DNA of 64,000 nt from Tulasnella sp. 424 (Eukaryota; Basidiomycota; Agaricomycetes; Cantharellales; Tulasnellaceae), in the NCBI GenBank assembly GCA_019633425.1, contig WSUB01000002.1, positions 124,001-188,000 on the forward strand, read 5' to 3'. The position numbers and the translations under genes are program-made. The notes under the pieces are model-generated. The model was not told where the DNA came from, made no database searches, and was given only the letters and a program-made list of their open reading frames with translations. Positions 32,601 through 43,143 of this stretch are shown here, piece by piece. Numbering within the stretch: position 1 is the stretch's first letter; each line of letters opens with the position of its first letter.

Positions 32601-33106
32601 GGTCTAGAACGGGTGCAACCAATCAGTAGCAGTGGTGCAGGGAGCCCTGCTTACTCACTCATATTGTGCTGAAACACCGCAGGTGAGATATCGAGCGTGA
32701 ACAATGAGTATGAAGGCTTACCTTCCCGAAGACTATCTCCTCTAATGAGACGAATTGGTAAGATAATATGTCGTCTGAGCTCAGAAAGCGAACTATGCAC
32801 ACTTAGGACGGAGACTTTGTCCAGTTTGAGGGTAATCCATTGACGTTGTCGGAATGTGCTCAGGCCACTCTGCTGGATTCCACTCCATCGAGAGGACTTG
32901 TCATGAGGAGCATCGATCATGATATTTTCTGGTATGTACTTCCCCGAGTGAGAGGACACATCGTGAATAGAATAGCGCAACCTTGGATGATGAATGAGTG
33001 GGGTGACGATGGAATTAGCTTTGCAGGGAGGGCCTGAGAGTCGTGGATACGCTTACTTTGTGCTTGTTGCGAGTTCCAAGTCTGCGTAGAGGACCTCTGG
33101 GTCCAT
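29661..33106 (-). CDS. Muskelin-like kelch-repeat protein
   Basis: Orthologue of muskelin, a discoidin/LisH-CTLH/kelch scaffold that in animals belongs to the CTLH (GID-type) ubiquitin ligase. Twelve exons (descending): 33106-33057, 32981-32803, 32732-32722, 32668-32659, 32603-32581, 32530-32414, 32353-31538, 31481-31303, 31242-30967, 30907-30647, 30578-30525, 30462-29661; 925 aa. The discoidin part has LRYSIHDVSSHSGKYIPENI and WITLKLDKVSVLIFGK. The LisH/CTLH part has LRLIAKHLRSRR and LEHPTVSKLYKAVVCRGDFE. Kelch repeats follow (RGGHQMALDERNRLIYLFGG, GHGMVFDPGSQKVLVFGGH, PRFAHQMVYD, RLDDFWSLKL). A Pro/Ser-rich insert of about 190 aa precedes the conserved tail LFRELTEFIDP. Exons 3-5 are 11, 10 and 23 nt. 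Exon 7 may hide one more in-frame intron near 32200-32290. Confidence 0.9.
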
Positions 33107-33822
33107 GGGGGAGAATGTAGAAGGAGGTGCCGTTGGAAACAGTTGGCGACGCCACCATGCTCTAGCATACGTAAGCTGTTCCTCTCCCACAGCCACCCCA
33201 ACATCACACTTGCGTCCGTGCGTTGAACCCAGGTTTTTTTGAGCCTGTCGGACGCGTTCAAGGCTCAAGGACAGTCGAAGTCGTATTTTCAAGCTCAGAC
33301 AGCACTCAGTAATTTACGAACGAAAATCCCAAGATCAACGACAAACTTCTTCGGTGACCATATGGATCCCATCCAGTCGCCCCATGCTCGCGTGCGTCCA
33401 TTGAACTCGTGGCGGTTCTTCGACCTGGAGAAGCCCCTATGTTGCATCTATGTGCCATGCTAGAAGACCTTCGATATTTCGTTGCTGGGCTTCCTTCACC
33501 CAGCTGGGCACACGCATTTGAACAATTGGTGGGAGTTGCTGTTTGAAGCGGGATCAGTCTACACCTGCAAGACCATGCTCAACGTATCACGCGATCCCGG
33601 TATTCCATAAGTACCGCCAGCAAAACCCCTTTCGGGTGGATCAAGCAACAGTAACATGTGGCTTAATGCGTTGGCGCTGGACCCTGACCTCCCTTGGCCC
33701 GCCGAGGACCTTCGCGCCGCACTGTTATAAAAAGTGAGCAAAGACCGTGTCCTCTTCCCTCATCAGTCGTCGTCTTCAGTCTGACAATTCCTCTCCTTCT
33801 TTCCTTTGGTACTGTTCCAATT
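33107..33822. other. Intergenic between muskelin and subtilase genes
   Basis: Divergent promoter region of 716 bp. A TATA element for the subtilase sits at 33726, with CT-rich sequence after it. Small open frames here show no family resemblance. No repeats were seen. Confidence 0.5.
33726..33733 (+). promoter_or_regulatory. TATA box of the subtilase gene
   Basis: TATAAAAA, 90 bp upstream of the subtilase ATG, followed by pyrimidine-rich sequence (CCTCTCCTTCTTTCC) typical of strongly expressed fungal genes. Confidence 0.6.
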
Positions 33823-36800
33823 ATGCGAACTACCGCCACGCTCCTTGCTCTCGGTTCTCTCTCGGCCGTCTCGGCCGCTGTCGATCTTTCCTCCATCAAA
33901 CGCGTCTCATCAGCAAACGTCGTTCCAGGTGCATACATTGTTGAGCTAGATAAGCCCAATGCTCTTGGAAGACGTTCTATTGCAACGGTATGTTAACTTT
34001 TGTTGATGAGTTCGCAACCCATATCCGAACTCCTATTGATCTTTCTCTAGGCCCATTCCGCTCTTTACCACTCGTTGAATGAAAGAGGAGCTTCCTGGGA
34101 CCTTCAGCGAGAGTATGACGCCGACGACATTTTTGTTGGCGCTGCTCTCAAGGTCAAGTCCGACAAAGACCTCTTGGCCTTGGCCCAAGTGCCCCATGTC
34201 AAATCCATCAAGCCTGTCTTCATTCATCCCAGACCCGAACCTGTCACTTTCTACCAGCCCACTGGAAAAAACGACCCCAAACTTCCACCGGATACCTTCT
34301 CCACGCATGTGATGACTGGAGTTGACAAACTCCACGGCGAAGGTGCATCTGCTTCGATGGCGATCAAATCAGGACGTAATGTTAATCTCTGCAACATAGG
34401 ATACACCGGAAAGGGCATCAAAGTCGCCATCATAGATACCGGCATCGACTACCTCCATCCGGCTCTCGGCGGTGGCTATGGACCCGGATTCAAGGTCTCT
34501 CATGGATACGACTTCGTCGGAGATGTGCGTACCGTCCGGGAGAGCAGGCTCCTAAAGCTGACACTTATCTGACTCTAGGCTTATACCGGTGCGAACACTC
34601 CAGTTCCAGATAAAGACCCAATGGACTGTCAGGGTCGTAAGTGATGGGACATGCCCTGCTGTTGACCGCCTTTTGACTTTCGCATCATCCTCTAGACGGA
34701 ACGCACGTTGCTGGCATCGTCGGCGCAAAGTAAGTCTACTCGAGTAGACGTTCTGCTCCCAAGTATTGAGCATCTTTCTTGTAGCCTCGATACAAACTAC
34801 AACTTCACTGGCGCCGCTCCTGGTGCTCTTCTTGGTGCATAGTACGTTTGTTCAGCCGTAATTTCTGAGCGGTGATACTGATGAGTACTATTTCAGCCGC
34901 GTCTTTGGTTGCGATGGCAGTGTCTCGGATGAAGTCCTCATCGACGCTCTAATTCAAGCCTACAAGGATGGCAACGACGTTCTCTCACTCTCACTGGGCG
35001 GTCCTCAGGGCTGGACATCAGCTGCTACCGCCGTCGTCGCTTCTCGGATTGCTGCAAAAGGCCGCATTGTCAGCATTGCTGCCGGAAATGAGGGAGAGTT
35101 TGGTTCTTGGTATGCTTCCTCCCCTGGGTCGGGCGTCGACGTCATCTCCGTCGCGTCCGTCGAAAACACCAACACCTTCGTCCAGACCATCACCCTCTCC
35201 AACGGTCACGCGCCCATCGCGTACAACTCATTCCTTCCTCTGAATGTCAACGGCAGCCTTCCGATCTACGCTACTTCCACCGACACCAACATTGCCGATG
35301 ATGCTTGCAATCCCCTACCGGATACCACTCCAAACCTTAGCGGCTACGTTGTTGTCGTTCGCCGTGGCACTTGCGCGTTCACCAACAAACTCGCCAACGT
35401 CGCAGCCAAGGGCGGTAAGGTTACTCTGATCTAGTGAGTGGCTCTAGTGGTGTTCCATATTCGATCAGCTGCTTACTCGGGTTTGTCCGAACAGCGACAA
35501 CGCGGACCAAGCCTTTGCTAGCATCGACGTTGGCAACTACACCGCCGCACTTATTTCCCAAGCAGATGGAAAATATCTCGTGGGCGAGTTCGCTGCAAAT
35601 TCCGACCTTAAAGTGTCCTTCCCGCAAACAGGAGGCTCCAAGAACATTCCCAGCTCAGCAGGCGGTCTCATGGTGAGCAATACCATAATCCCTGCCAGCA
35701 TGCCCGCTCGAGTCTCATGAACTGTGACTACAGTCTACCTTTTCTACCTTTGGGCCAACCAACGACATGTTCTTTAAGCCGAGCGTCGCGGCTCCTGGTG
35801 GTAGGTTCATCTCTCGTCTCCTCCCCCTGGATCAAAAGTTGTAACTCGTACATTTTCGCGACCAGGCAACATTCTATCAACCTACCCTAGAGCCAAAGGT
35901 TCCTACGCCATTCTCTCAGGAACTTCCATGGCTACTCCGTTCCTCTCTGGCTCAGCTGCCCTCCTGCTGCAGGCACTCGGAAAGTCTAGATCCACCTACC
36001 TCGACGCTCGCACCCGCTTCCAGACCACCTCTTCGGCTGTTCCCTACTCCCACACGGATTCAGACCCACTCCAGACTCTCGCTCAGCAAGGATCCGGTCT
36101 CATTAATGCTTACAAGGCTGTTCACGCTACCACTTTTGTCAGCCCTGGGGAGCTTCGCCTCAATGACACCGCCCACGCTAAACTCACTCACACCATCTAC
36201 ATTGAGAACAAGTCCAAGAAGATGCAAACGTACAAAATCTCCCATGTCCCCGCGGGAACCGCCATCACCATGAAGGACAACGAAGCGATTCCCTCGCCTG
36301 TTCCTCTCGACAAAACTGTTGCAACGCTCACCTGCAATCCTTCCACGATCAAAGTACCTGCGAACGGCAAGATCCCCGTCAGGGTCACCATTAAGCCACC
36401 GACTGGTCTCGACGCCAAGTCTTTCCCCGTCTATTCCGGCTTCATTCGAATTGCCAGCGATATGGACGACATGAAGGTCAGCTATCTCGGCGTCGCTGCG
36501 TCTCTAAAGGATATGAAGGTCATTGACAGTGGTACAAGCTGTAAGTATCATGTCCGTTACTCGGGTTGCCTCCCCCCAACCAGCGCCTAACCGATATACT
36601 GCAGACTTTGGCGTGCAAACGCCCGTAATTCTCGACAAGGATGGTAACATCCAGGAAGCTCCCGCTAATTACACTCTTCAGGGTATGTTTGATCGGAAAT
36701 GCTCCTCTTGTCATGTCGTTCAAGCACTAAGGTCCTTGATGCTGGGTTAGGCCAGGACTTCCCGGCCCTCCTTTATAGGCTCACCGCCGGCACTCCCGCC

Positions 36801-37253
36801 CTACACGTCGATCTCGTCAAGGCAAACTACTCTCTCAACTCCACCAAAACAACTCATTCTGAGAAGGAGAGCCAAATCTCCCGTCGAGGCGGCCTTGGCT
36901 GGTTCTGGGATTGGCTTTTCGGACCTTTGGACAAGTCCGGTAGCTTTGCCAAGGTCCCCACCGTTGGTCAGATCGCAGAGGCAGAGTTCGTGAGCCGCAA
37001 TTCAAATGGCGATGCCGCAAACAATGGATACAGTGTCATTGCAGTAAGTTGATCCCTACTGTGGTGATAAGGCGTACTAACTCAATCCGATCTCCCCGCT
37101 TAGTTGAATCCTGCGAATTTCGCCAACGGTACCGCCATATCCAATGGCTCGTATAAGTTGCTCGTTCGTGCGCTGAAGATTACCGGCGACCCGAAGAAGA
37201 ACGAGGACTATGAGCAGTGGCTCAGCCCCCAGGTTAACTTTGCCAGACCTTAA
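33823..37253 (+). CDS. Secreted subtilisin-like serine protease (S8) with PA domain
   Basis: Extracellular endopeptidase. Twelve exons: 33823-33987, 34051-34524, 34579-34636, 34696-34729, 34785-34841, 34897-35433, 35495-35672, 35734-35800, 35866-36540, 36605-36682, 36751-37043, 37104-37253; 921 aa. A signal peptide covers about residues 1-18 (TLLALGSLSAVSA); an inhibitor-I9-like prodomain runs from GAYIVELDKP. The catalytic triad is Asp184 (VAIIDTGID), His233 (GHGTHVAG) and Ser544 (SGTSMATP); the oxyanion Asn is in SIAAGNEGE. A protease-associated insert lies between the His and Ser halves (YVVVVRRGTCAF). The C-terminus carries an Fn3-like DUF1034 region, then about 200 further residues. All catalytic residues are intact. 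It is the only obvious secreted enzyme in the window. Confidence 0.96.
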
Positions 37254-37446
37254 ACAGCTCAAATACATGTAGCCATATCCCCGCGATATTCCTTAAATTG
37301 TTGTTCTCCATCCTGTGTTAGCATGCTATCCTACACGTTCCTTTCCAATGTACACTGGCGGCGTTATTCGCTCTCGTCACGCGTGGAACTCTCAAATTTG
37401 TCCCATTTGCGTCCTTCAAACCTCCAGATATCTGTAATAAGAAACA

Positions 37447-37823
37447 ATGGGCAAAAGTGCGAAGTTCCTCAAGAAAAAGGTCGAAGCCTTTTCTATAACT
37501 AGTTTCATGTCTACATGAATTGCTGACGTCGCTCGATCGGGTTCCGCTATCAGCCGAAACCCACCTCGTCGGTCTCAAGAACTCACGCAGCCAGTGCGAC
37601 GCCTAAGAAAAGCGCTACCGCTTCAGCAGCAGTCTCGGTACCTGCTGTGAAACGACGCGAGAGGATATCAAACTCGAAGAGAAATGGTGTCCAGAAAAAC
37701 CAGGGTCCCGCTAGCATCACCGGAGGCGCCAAACCCGGCAGGGTCCTCGGCGACGTGGACTATGTCGATCTTATCTATGGGAGTCGTAAAAAGGCCCAGG
37801 AGGAAGCTAAGAAGATGTCTTAG
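37447..37823 (+). CDS. Small Lys-rich protein, conserved-looking hypothetical
   Basis: Two exons, 37447-37479 and 37554-37823, give 100 aa. It starts MGKSAKFLKKK, has a basic low-complexity middle with several KR/KK pairs, and ends with a compact VLGDVDYVDLIYGSRKKAQEE block. The abrupt change from disordered to ordered sequence, and the way splicing at a GTCGAA donor and CTATCAG acceptor joins two basic segments in frame, support a real gene. I do not know its function. Composition and length suggest a nuclear or nucleolar protein. It lies 193 bp after the subtilase stop codon, on the same strand. Confidence 0.65.
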
Positions 37824-38242
37824 CTCTGATGTATATGTATGGAGTGTACAAACTCGATTGAACCCCTCCGATGCTGAACTCTGGTGAGCTTTGGTTGACT
37901 GCAGAAAAGGAGACGTGGACACATGTAGAGCACGGGTAATAATGACGTATTGATCGTATCGGCATACCTACACGAACACTTACCGTATTTCCTACCACAA
38001 CTCGGAGTCCGGCGGTCCAGTCGCTTTCCCCGGACCCAGGCGAAAACCGCACGGAGATCTAAGTCTCTCTGGGGCAAGAGCCAAAAGGCCCACACTCCCC
38101 TGAAATCACCTCGGCTACAGCTCTTCCTTCGGTGCCTCGCGGCAAACAACACGATCGATCGACTGATCCCCAATTTCGTCATGAGAGTATCTATCGTCTG
38201 TAATCTTCCACCCTTACCGCCCCCACAGCGATCCCCCACACC
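37824..38242. other. Intergenic upstream of the SDR gene
   Basis: It contains the end of the small basic gene's transcript and the SDR promoter. No TATA box, repeat or further gene is obvious. Confidence 0.5.
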
Positions 38243-39578
38243 ATGGCTTCGGCAACAAGTGCAGGCAATCTAGCTGCATCGAATTTGTTTAGCCTGAAGG
38301 GAAAAGTGGCCGTAGTCACAGGAGGCGGTACCGGTATTGGTCTGATGATTGCTCGAGGATTCGCAGATAACGGAGCCAAAGTACGTCAGCTTTTTGCTTC
38401 CCTTCCCGCGACAACACGCACACAAGGGGCTACACGCTAGACCTACATTGGGAGTCGCCGAAAGGATGTCGTTGAGAAGGCTGCGAAAGAATATCAGGTA
38501 TCCGAGGCAGGGGGGCAATTAATCCCGTAAGTTGCTCGTCCGGAATAAAAATGCCCACGCCGCGGATCCGAGGCTGATGGGAATAACGCATCCATTATGT
38601 ACACTTTTAACTTCTGCCCTGCAAAGAATCGAACTCGACGTGACCGACAAGACGAGCATTCGGAACGCTGTATCCAAGATTGATTCAGCCGAGGGGAAGG
38701 TGGACATCCTAGTTAACAAGTCAGCCCAACCACCCCTGCGAATACTTTCATTCCGGCTAAAACTATTGCGTCTATTCCACAGTGCCGGACAGGTCGGGCC
38801 TCGAACAGGATTTCTTGGCGACCCACAGGCTCCCCAAAACTCATCTGCAGCGGCCCTCGGAGCTGCGCTCTTTGATGCTGAATCGTTCGAAGGCTGGACG
38901 GACCTTTACACGGTCAACGTTTCTTCGGTCTTCTTTGCGACCTTGGGGTTCCTTGGTTTGCTTGAAAAGGCAACAAAGTCGGCGGAAGGTAGCACGGCAT
39001 CGGTCATCAACATTGGTTCTATATCCGGGGTTATGAAGTTATCTCAGAATCATGTGAGACGCAATCATCTCTTGGGCGCGAGAAGAGAAACTGATACATT
39101 TTGTCCTGTTAGTTTGCCTATAACTCTTCGAAAGCAGCGGTGCATCACCTTACGAAGCTTATGTCAACGGAGTTCGCGCTGAAAGGTCGAGGTTTCATTG
39201 TATTCTGAAGCTCGGCCCGAGATCCCTGACCCTCTTGAAATTGCAGGATTTCCTATCAGAATTAACGCCATAGCTCCCGGTCCAGTACCGAGTGAGATTG
39301 CTGGCGTTGGCCTGGACGATGTTGACGCTCAAGTCGACCAGATCGCACTAGGTCTTCAGCCACTTCCGGCAAAACGTGCGGGACGGTGAGTGCCTGCCGG
39401 GCCTCGGCCGCCAGGAAAGGAGCGCTGATCAGACTCCGCGTTGTGTTTGCGTTCGAAAAGGGACACCGACATGGCCTCGGCTGCTTTGTATCTCGCAAGC
39501 GACGCGGGGTCGTACGTGAACGGCCAGGTGATCGTAGTGGACGGAGGTTTCATCGCGACAAACCCATCTACTGCTTAA
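38243..39578 (+). CDS. Short-chain dehydrogenase/reductase
   Basis: Classical SDR with an NAD(P)-binding Rossmann fold; the substrate is unknown. Seven exons: 38243-38380, 38441-38526, 38627-38719, 38783-39053, 39113-39185, 39247-39385, 39461-39578; 305 aa. Motifs: the cofactor loop GKVAVVTGGGTGIG (about residues 20-33), acidic LDVTD, DILVNNAGQVGPR, NIGSISG with the catalytic Ser, FAYNSSKAAVHHL with the Tyr-Lys pair, and INAIAPGPVPSEIAG. The GSRR after the second strand favours NADP(H). About 25 residues inserted after the NNAG motif (FLGDPQAPQNSSAAALGAA) are typical of fungal RhlG-like SDRs. No targeting signal is seen. The C-terminus (DAGSYVNGQVIVVDGG) is complete. Confidence 0.94.
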
Positions 39579-39725
39579 TTGCGTTGAATGGAACAAAATA
39601 CATATTGAATTTTGAAATAAATCAGGTTACGTGGTAAGACGGAAGCTTTTCAAGTGCTCTCTGGAGTGGCCCCTCCAGTGACGCTTTCGATCTCAACGGT
39701 GGATTCTCCCCCCACTGGGGGCATA

Positions 39726-40208
39726 TCAGTCGCTTTCCCAATCACCTCCGCCGAATTCCCTGTCGAGCTGATTCGCGAACTGTTTCTCCTCGATCAAACG
39801 ACACCCTCTCTTGGCTCTTCTTTCCAAGTGACCCACGATAGCTTTGGCTAGCTTCTTGGTCGACATGCTCTGATCTCCTCGATACGCGAGCCCTTTCATG
39901 AAGTCCTCGAGGTAGCCCTTATCCCAGTACTGGATGATTTCGGCAATATTCTTCAGTCGGCTTTGAGCTGCGGAGGACATGGCATTCTTGGGCTTTTTCC
40001 CTTTGCCTTTGCGGTTCTTGTCCTTGTCCTCGTCGTCCTCTTCTCCGTCCTCGTCTTCTTCATCGTACTCGTATGTATTCTGCATTCTGATGGGGTTCTT
40101 CAAAGCAGGAGGGCCGAAGAAGGGCATATCATAGGTGCGTTTAGTGGTTGGCGTCGAGAAGGAGGACCCGGAGGACTTGGAAGAGGAAGGACCGCCGACT
40201 CGTGGCAT
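39726..40208 (-). CDS. Small acidic-centred protein of unknown function
   Basis: An intron-free frame of 160 aa from the ATG at 40208 (MPRVGGPSSS). A Ser-rich N-terminus is followed by TYDMPFFGPPALKNP, a highly acidic run (about residues 50-65), a Lys-rich run (KNRKGKGKKPKN), and an ordered C-terminal helix-rich block (LKNIAEIIQYWDKGYLEDF, then KKLAKAIVGHLERRAKRG). The acidic/basic layout with a folded tail suggests a nucleic-acid or chromatin-associated protein, but I recognise no family. Stop codons of this gene and the SDR face each other 147 bp apart. Confidence 0.65.
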   Translation of the reverse strand: MPRVGGPSSSKSSGSSFSTPTTKRTYDMPFFGPPALKNPIRMQNTYEYDEEDEDGEEDDEDKDKNRKGKGKKPKNAMSSAAQSRLKNIAEIIQYWDKGYLEDFMKGLAYRGDQSMSTKKLAKAIVGHLERRAKRGCRLIEEKQFANQLDREFGGGDWESD

Positions 40209-40551
40209 AGGTACAGGAGAGCGTTGGCTACAGCTGATTGAATCGCAGCTTGTGGTATTATATACATCTCCTGTGACTAAATAGAGCAAGGACTGAATGG
40301 GGGCGTTGGGAGCCAGAGAGACAAACAGATGACTGTATGGACAAACAACCGCGACTTCCCTATTTTAGGAATTCATTCCTCTCCTCCTCTCCACAGAATA
40401 CAATTCAAACAGCCAGTCATCATCAAAAGGTCTTATTTGTTTATTTTCAATTCACGTGACGGGTATTTACTATAATTACAGGTCTGGAAGAAAATCGCCC
40501 CAACCACCACCGCACCTCCGCCCTCGACAACCCTCTTTACGACGGTGTCCG
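40209..40551. other. Short divergent promoter region
   Basis: It separates the minus-strand small acidic gene from the 613-aa plus-strand gene. In-frame codons continue upstream of 40552 (to 40456), but the ATG at 40552 is taken as the start. No repeats were seen. Confidence 0.5.
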
Positions 40552-42393
40552 ATGAGCGACAATCAACCTCCTCCCCCAACCACAAGCAGAGCTCAAAATA
40601 CAGCAGAACCCCAGTTGACGCCAGTCTCGGCTTCAGGAAAGCTGTACCAAGACACTTTTGGACGCGCTTTCTCGGATGCTCACGTTCTTGCCCACCGAAC
40701 CACTCCCGGCAGGCCACAAGCAAGAAGGAGCATCTCATCAAGGGAGTTCTTCAATACTCCAGACGAAATAGAGCGCGACAAAGACCACTCGACGCGTGCT
40801 AGACCTTCGGACCGACTACTTCGCCATTCCAGCGTCGACTCTCCAGGTAGTCTCAGTAGCGCCCAAACATCACCAAAAGTTGACCAACACCGGCCATTCC
40901 ATGCTCAAGATGCTACGAAACCCCAAGATGAAGATCACGCGGACGACGAAAACTCCCCTGCTGTTCAACCGACGCGTCTCTTCGCGAACTCGCCTCTTCC
41001 CAGTCGTACTCCTGAAACTCCACCTTGGTCTGGCAAGTCGGCAGCTACAACCCCGATCACGTGGAATACCAGAGCGCTTGGTATTAGGCACGACTTTGCT
41101 GCCGCCGGTGTCAGTGCAAGTAACAGCTTCCTCGCTCAAATGGTTCGTGCTCGCGGTACCGGCAGCAGCACGCTTGCCACACCAGGCTCAGCTCAAGAAA
41201 ACGACAACGACAAAATACCCGACCACGCCTTGCTTGATTCAGATTTTGAAGTCACGCAATCTTACGACGGCAGTGATGAAGAGTTTGAGGAGAAATTCGA
41301 CGGGGAGAAGGAGCTAAGCGACAATGAAGCGGCCGAACCCGATTTGGGCCTTCACGGCGAGTTGGGAACTTCGCTCTCGGGAAGAACGTTGATCGACGAT
41401 ACGGAGGATGTCGGAGAGCCCAGTACGAATTCCTCCGGAAAGGGTAAAGAGGTCGAAAGAGCTCCACCCGAGGAGACTCGGGAAGCTGGGCAAGCCTCTC
41501 CTCGTCACGACGACCATTCTTCCAGAGCTTCAAGTCCTTCACGCTACTCTCAAGACTCTGCTCCCTGCTCTCCTCAGACTCCTCCATCATGCCTCCGCCA
41601 TAGACGCAAGGTTGCCTCAGCCGACGCCACCAAGGGTCTTGAAGCTACGCCGAATCCTTCCGCCGACGACGGTCCGCCTGGCCCGCTGAGCCCGACTGGC
41701 AGTGTTGCTTCCGTCGCGTCTATTCGGAAACGGATCGAATTTCTCATCCCTACGGAGCATGGCTCCAAACGCCGTGCTCCCGGAGAGGATGATAGTGGCG
41801 AGGAGGATTACGGTAATGATGGCGGCGCTGGTCCATCAACGGCACCCCTGACTCCCACTCCTGCCTGTCTCAAAGCTCCGGAGGAACCCATTCAAACGCG
41901 AAGAGTCAGCAGGCAGGTGCTTTACAGTACGGGGAGTGCCGACCAGGCCGTTGATGTGAGCCAAGTGGCTGAGGTCGCTGTGTATCCTGAGCCCGAGCAT
42001 CAGGGCTCGCTTAGCGACTCGGTCACGGGTCACGGTTCCGGACGCGGACGGGATCTCACTGGCTACGACGAGCCTTGCGCGATTGCTATCAGGATTTCGT
42101 TCCCCTCGCATCTGAACGCGTTCCAGCAACTCGGAGAGGTCCTTCACGGCCTTGTCCAGTATTGGCAGGCCGTAATCGTGAGCGGAGGGCCACCTACCCC
42201 GCTCCCTCCCGATTCGAGCTGGGAACTCGTGGATGTATTTGGCCAAACTTGGCCGAATCTATGGCACCCAGTGATCATGGAGATCATGATCTGCATTGTG
42301 TGGTGTATCATTGGCTGGCTAGAGTTCATTGAACTGGCGTATTGCGCTTGGACGAGGATGTGGTACGGGAGGCATGTGCAGATGCGGCTGTAG
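40552..42393 (+). CDS. Low-complexity protein with C-terminal hydrophobic anchor, 613 aa
   Basis: Single-exon frame of 613 aa starting MSDNQPPPP; an upstream extension to 40456 is possible. The first ~500 residues are rich in Ser, Pro, Asp and Glu, with repeated TPP/SP motifs typical of a phosphorylated, disordered protein. The last ~100 residues are ordered: AIAIRISFPSHLNAFQQLGE, then a hydrophobic stretch (VIMEIMICIVWCIIGWLEFI) and a short basic tail. This fits a tail-anchored membrane protein. I do not recognise the family. A continuous 1.8 kb frame argues for a real gene. Confidence 0.72.
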   Translation: MSDNQPPPPTTSRAQNTAEPQLTPVSASGKLYQDTFGRAFSDAHVLAHRTTPGRPQARRSISSREFFNTPDEIERDKDHSTRARPSDRLLRHSSVDSPGSLSSAQTSPKVDQHRPFHAQDATKPQDEDHADDENSPAVQPTRLFANSPLPSRTPETPPWSGKSAATTPITWNTRALGIRHDFAAAGVSASNSFLAQMVRARGTGSSTLATPGSAQENDNDKIPDHALLDSDFEVTQSYDGSDEEFEEKFDGEKELSDNEAAEPDLGLHGELGTSLSGRTLIDDTEDVGEPSTNSSGKGKEVERAPPEETREAGQASPRHDDHSSRASSPSRYSQDSAPCSPQTPPSCLRHRRKVASADATKGLEATPNPSADDGPPGPLSPTGSVASVASIRKRIEFLIPTEHGSKRRAPGEDDSGEEDYGNDGGAGPSTAPLTPTPACLKAPEEPIQTRRVSRQVLYSTGSADQAVDVSQVAEVAVYPEPEHQGSLSDSVTGHGSGRGRDLTGYDEPCAIAIRISFPSHLNAFQQLGEVLHGLVQYWQAVIVSGGPPTPLPPDSSWELVDVFGQTWPNLWHPVIMEIMICIVWCIIGWLEFIELAYCAWTRMWYGRHVQMRL

Positions 42394-43143
42394 GGGAGAC
42401 AAGGTTGGGAAGAAGAACGTGAAAGAAGGTTGCGAATGGGCCTTTCGTTGCCGCATGCATCATTCATCAAGGCGTTTGTGTTTTGGAAGCGAAGGAATAT
42501 CGTCGGGTGCTCGGGGGGAGATGGGGAAGCCCCCGCATTCCTCCGTTCAGACTCACGGAGTGACCCGATGTTTAGACCCAGAGTGTGTAGGGAAATTGCA
42601 AGTAAAAAAGCTTTGAATGACCCATATTCGTTGTCCAAGTCGGATATATCGATCTGCCCCAACGCGTACCGCGGACCCGTATAAACAGTGTAGACGCCCC
42701 AAAGCGGCGCCTATGCGAAAAATTCAGGAACCCGCTTGCTCCAAAGCATTTTGGTCTTGGACTGGACTGCACCACGGACTTTAGACCCCCGACTACCCAC
42801 ACCCGTCTCTCCCCCCCCCCAAGCACGACATCTCATAGGCTCTAATATATCATCTTCGCCGAAATTCGAAGCGACGACCGACAGATTGCCCAAGACCTTC
42901 CACGCCTCCGGAGTTTTCGACCCAGGGGAGGAGCCCCGCTGCAGCTTCGGCCCATTTGGACACTCGACGAAACCCTGTTGGGACGTTCCACGACTCACGG
43001 CACACCTCACACTACCTACGTATTTTTTTCTCTCGTGCTTTTTTGACTTGCACACTACTACTACTACCACCCCATCCGTCTACTCGTTGCGTTTGCCGGT
43101 TTGGTTTGCACCAAGTTCCAGGTAAGCGTGCAACGGCTTTAGA
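42394..43143. other. Intergenic/5' leader of the zinc-cluster regulator gene
   Basis: 750 bp with C-rich and T-rich tracts (CCCCCCCCC near 42812, TTTTTTT near 43022). It probably contains the promoter, a long 5' untranslated region and possibly a 5' UTR intron starting GTAAGC at 43121. No gene is seen. Confidence 0.5.

Noticed and set aside
42812..42822. C-homopolymer near 42.8 kb as a sequencing error within a gene
   Set aside because: It lies in intergenic DNA where no frame is affected, so nothing can be concluded.
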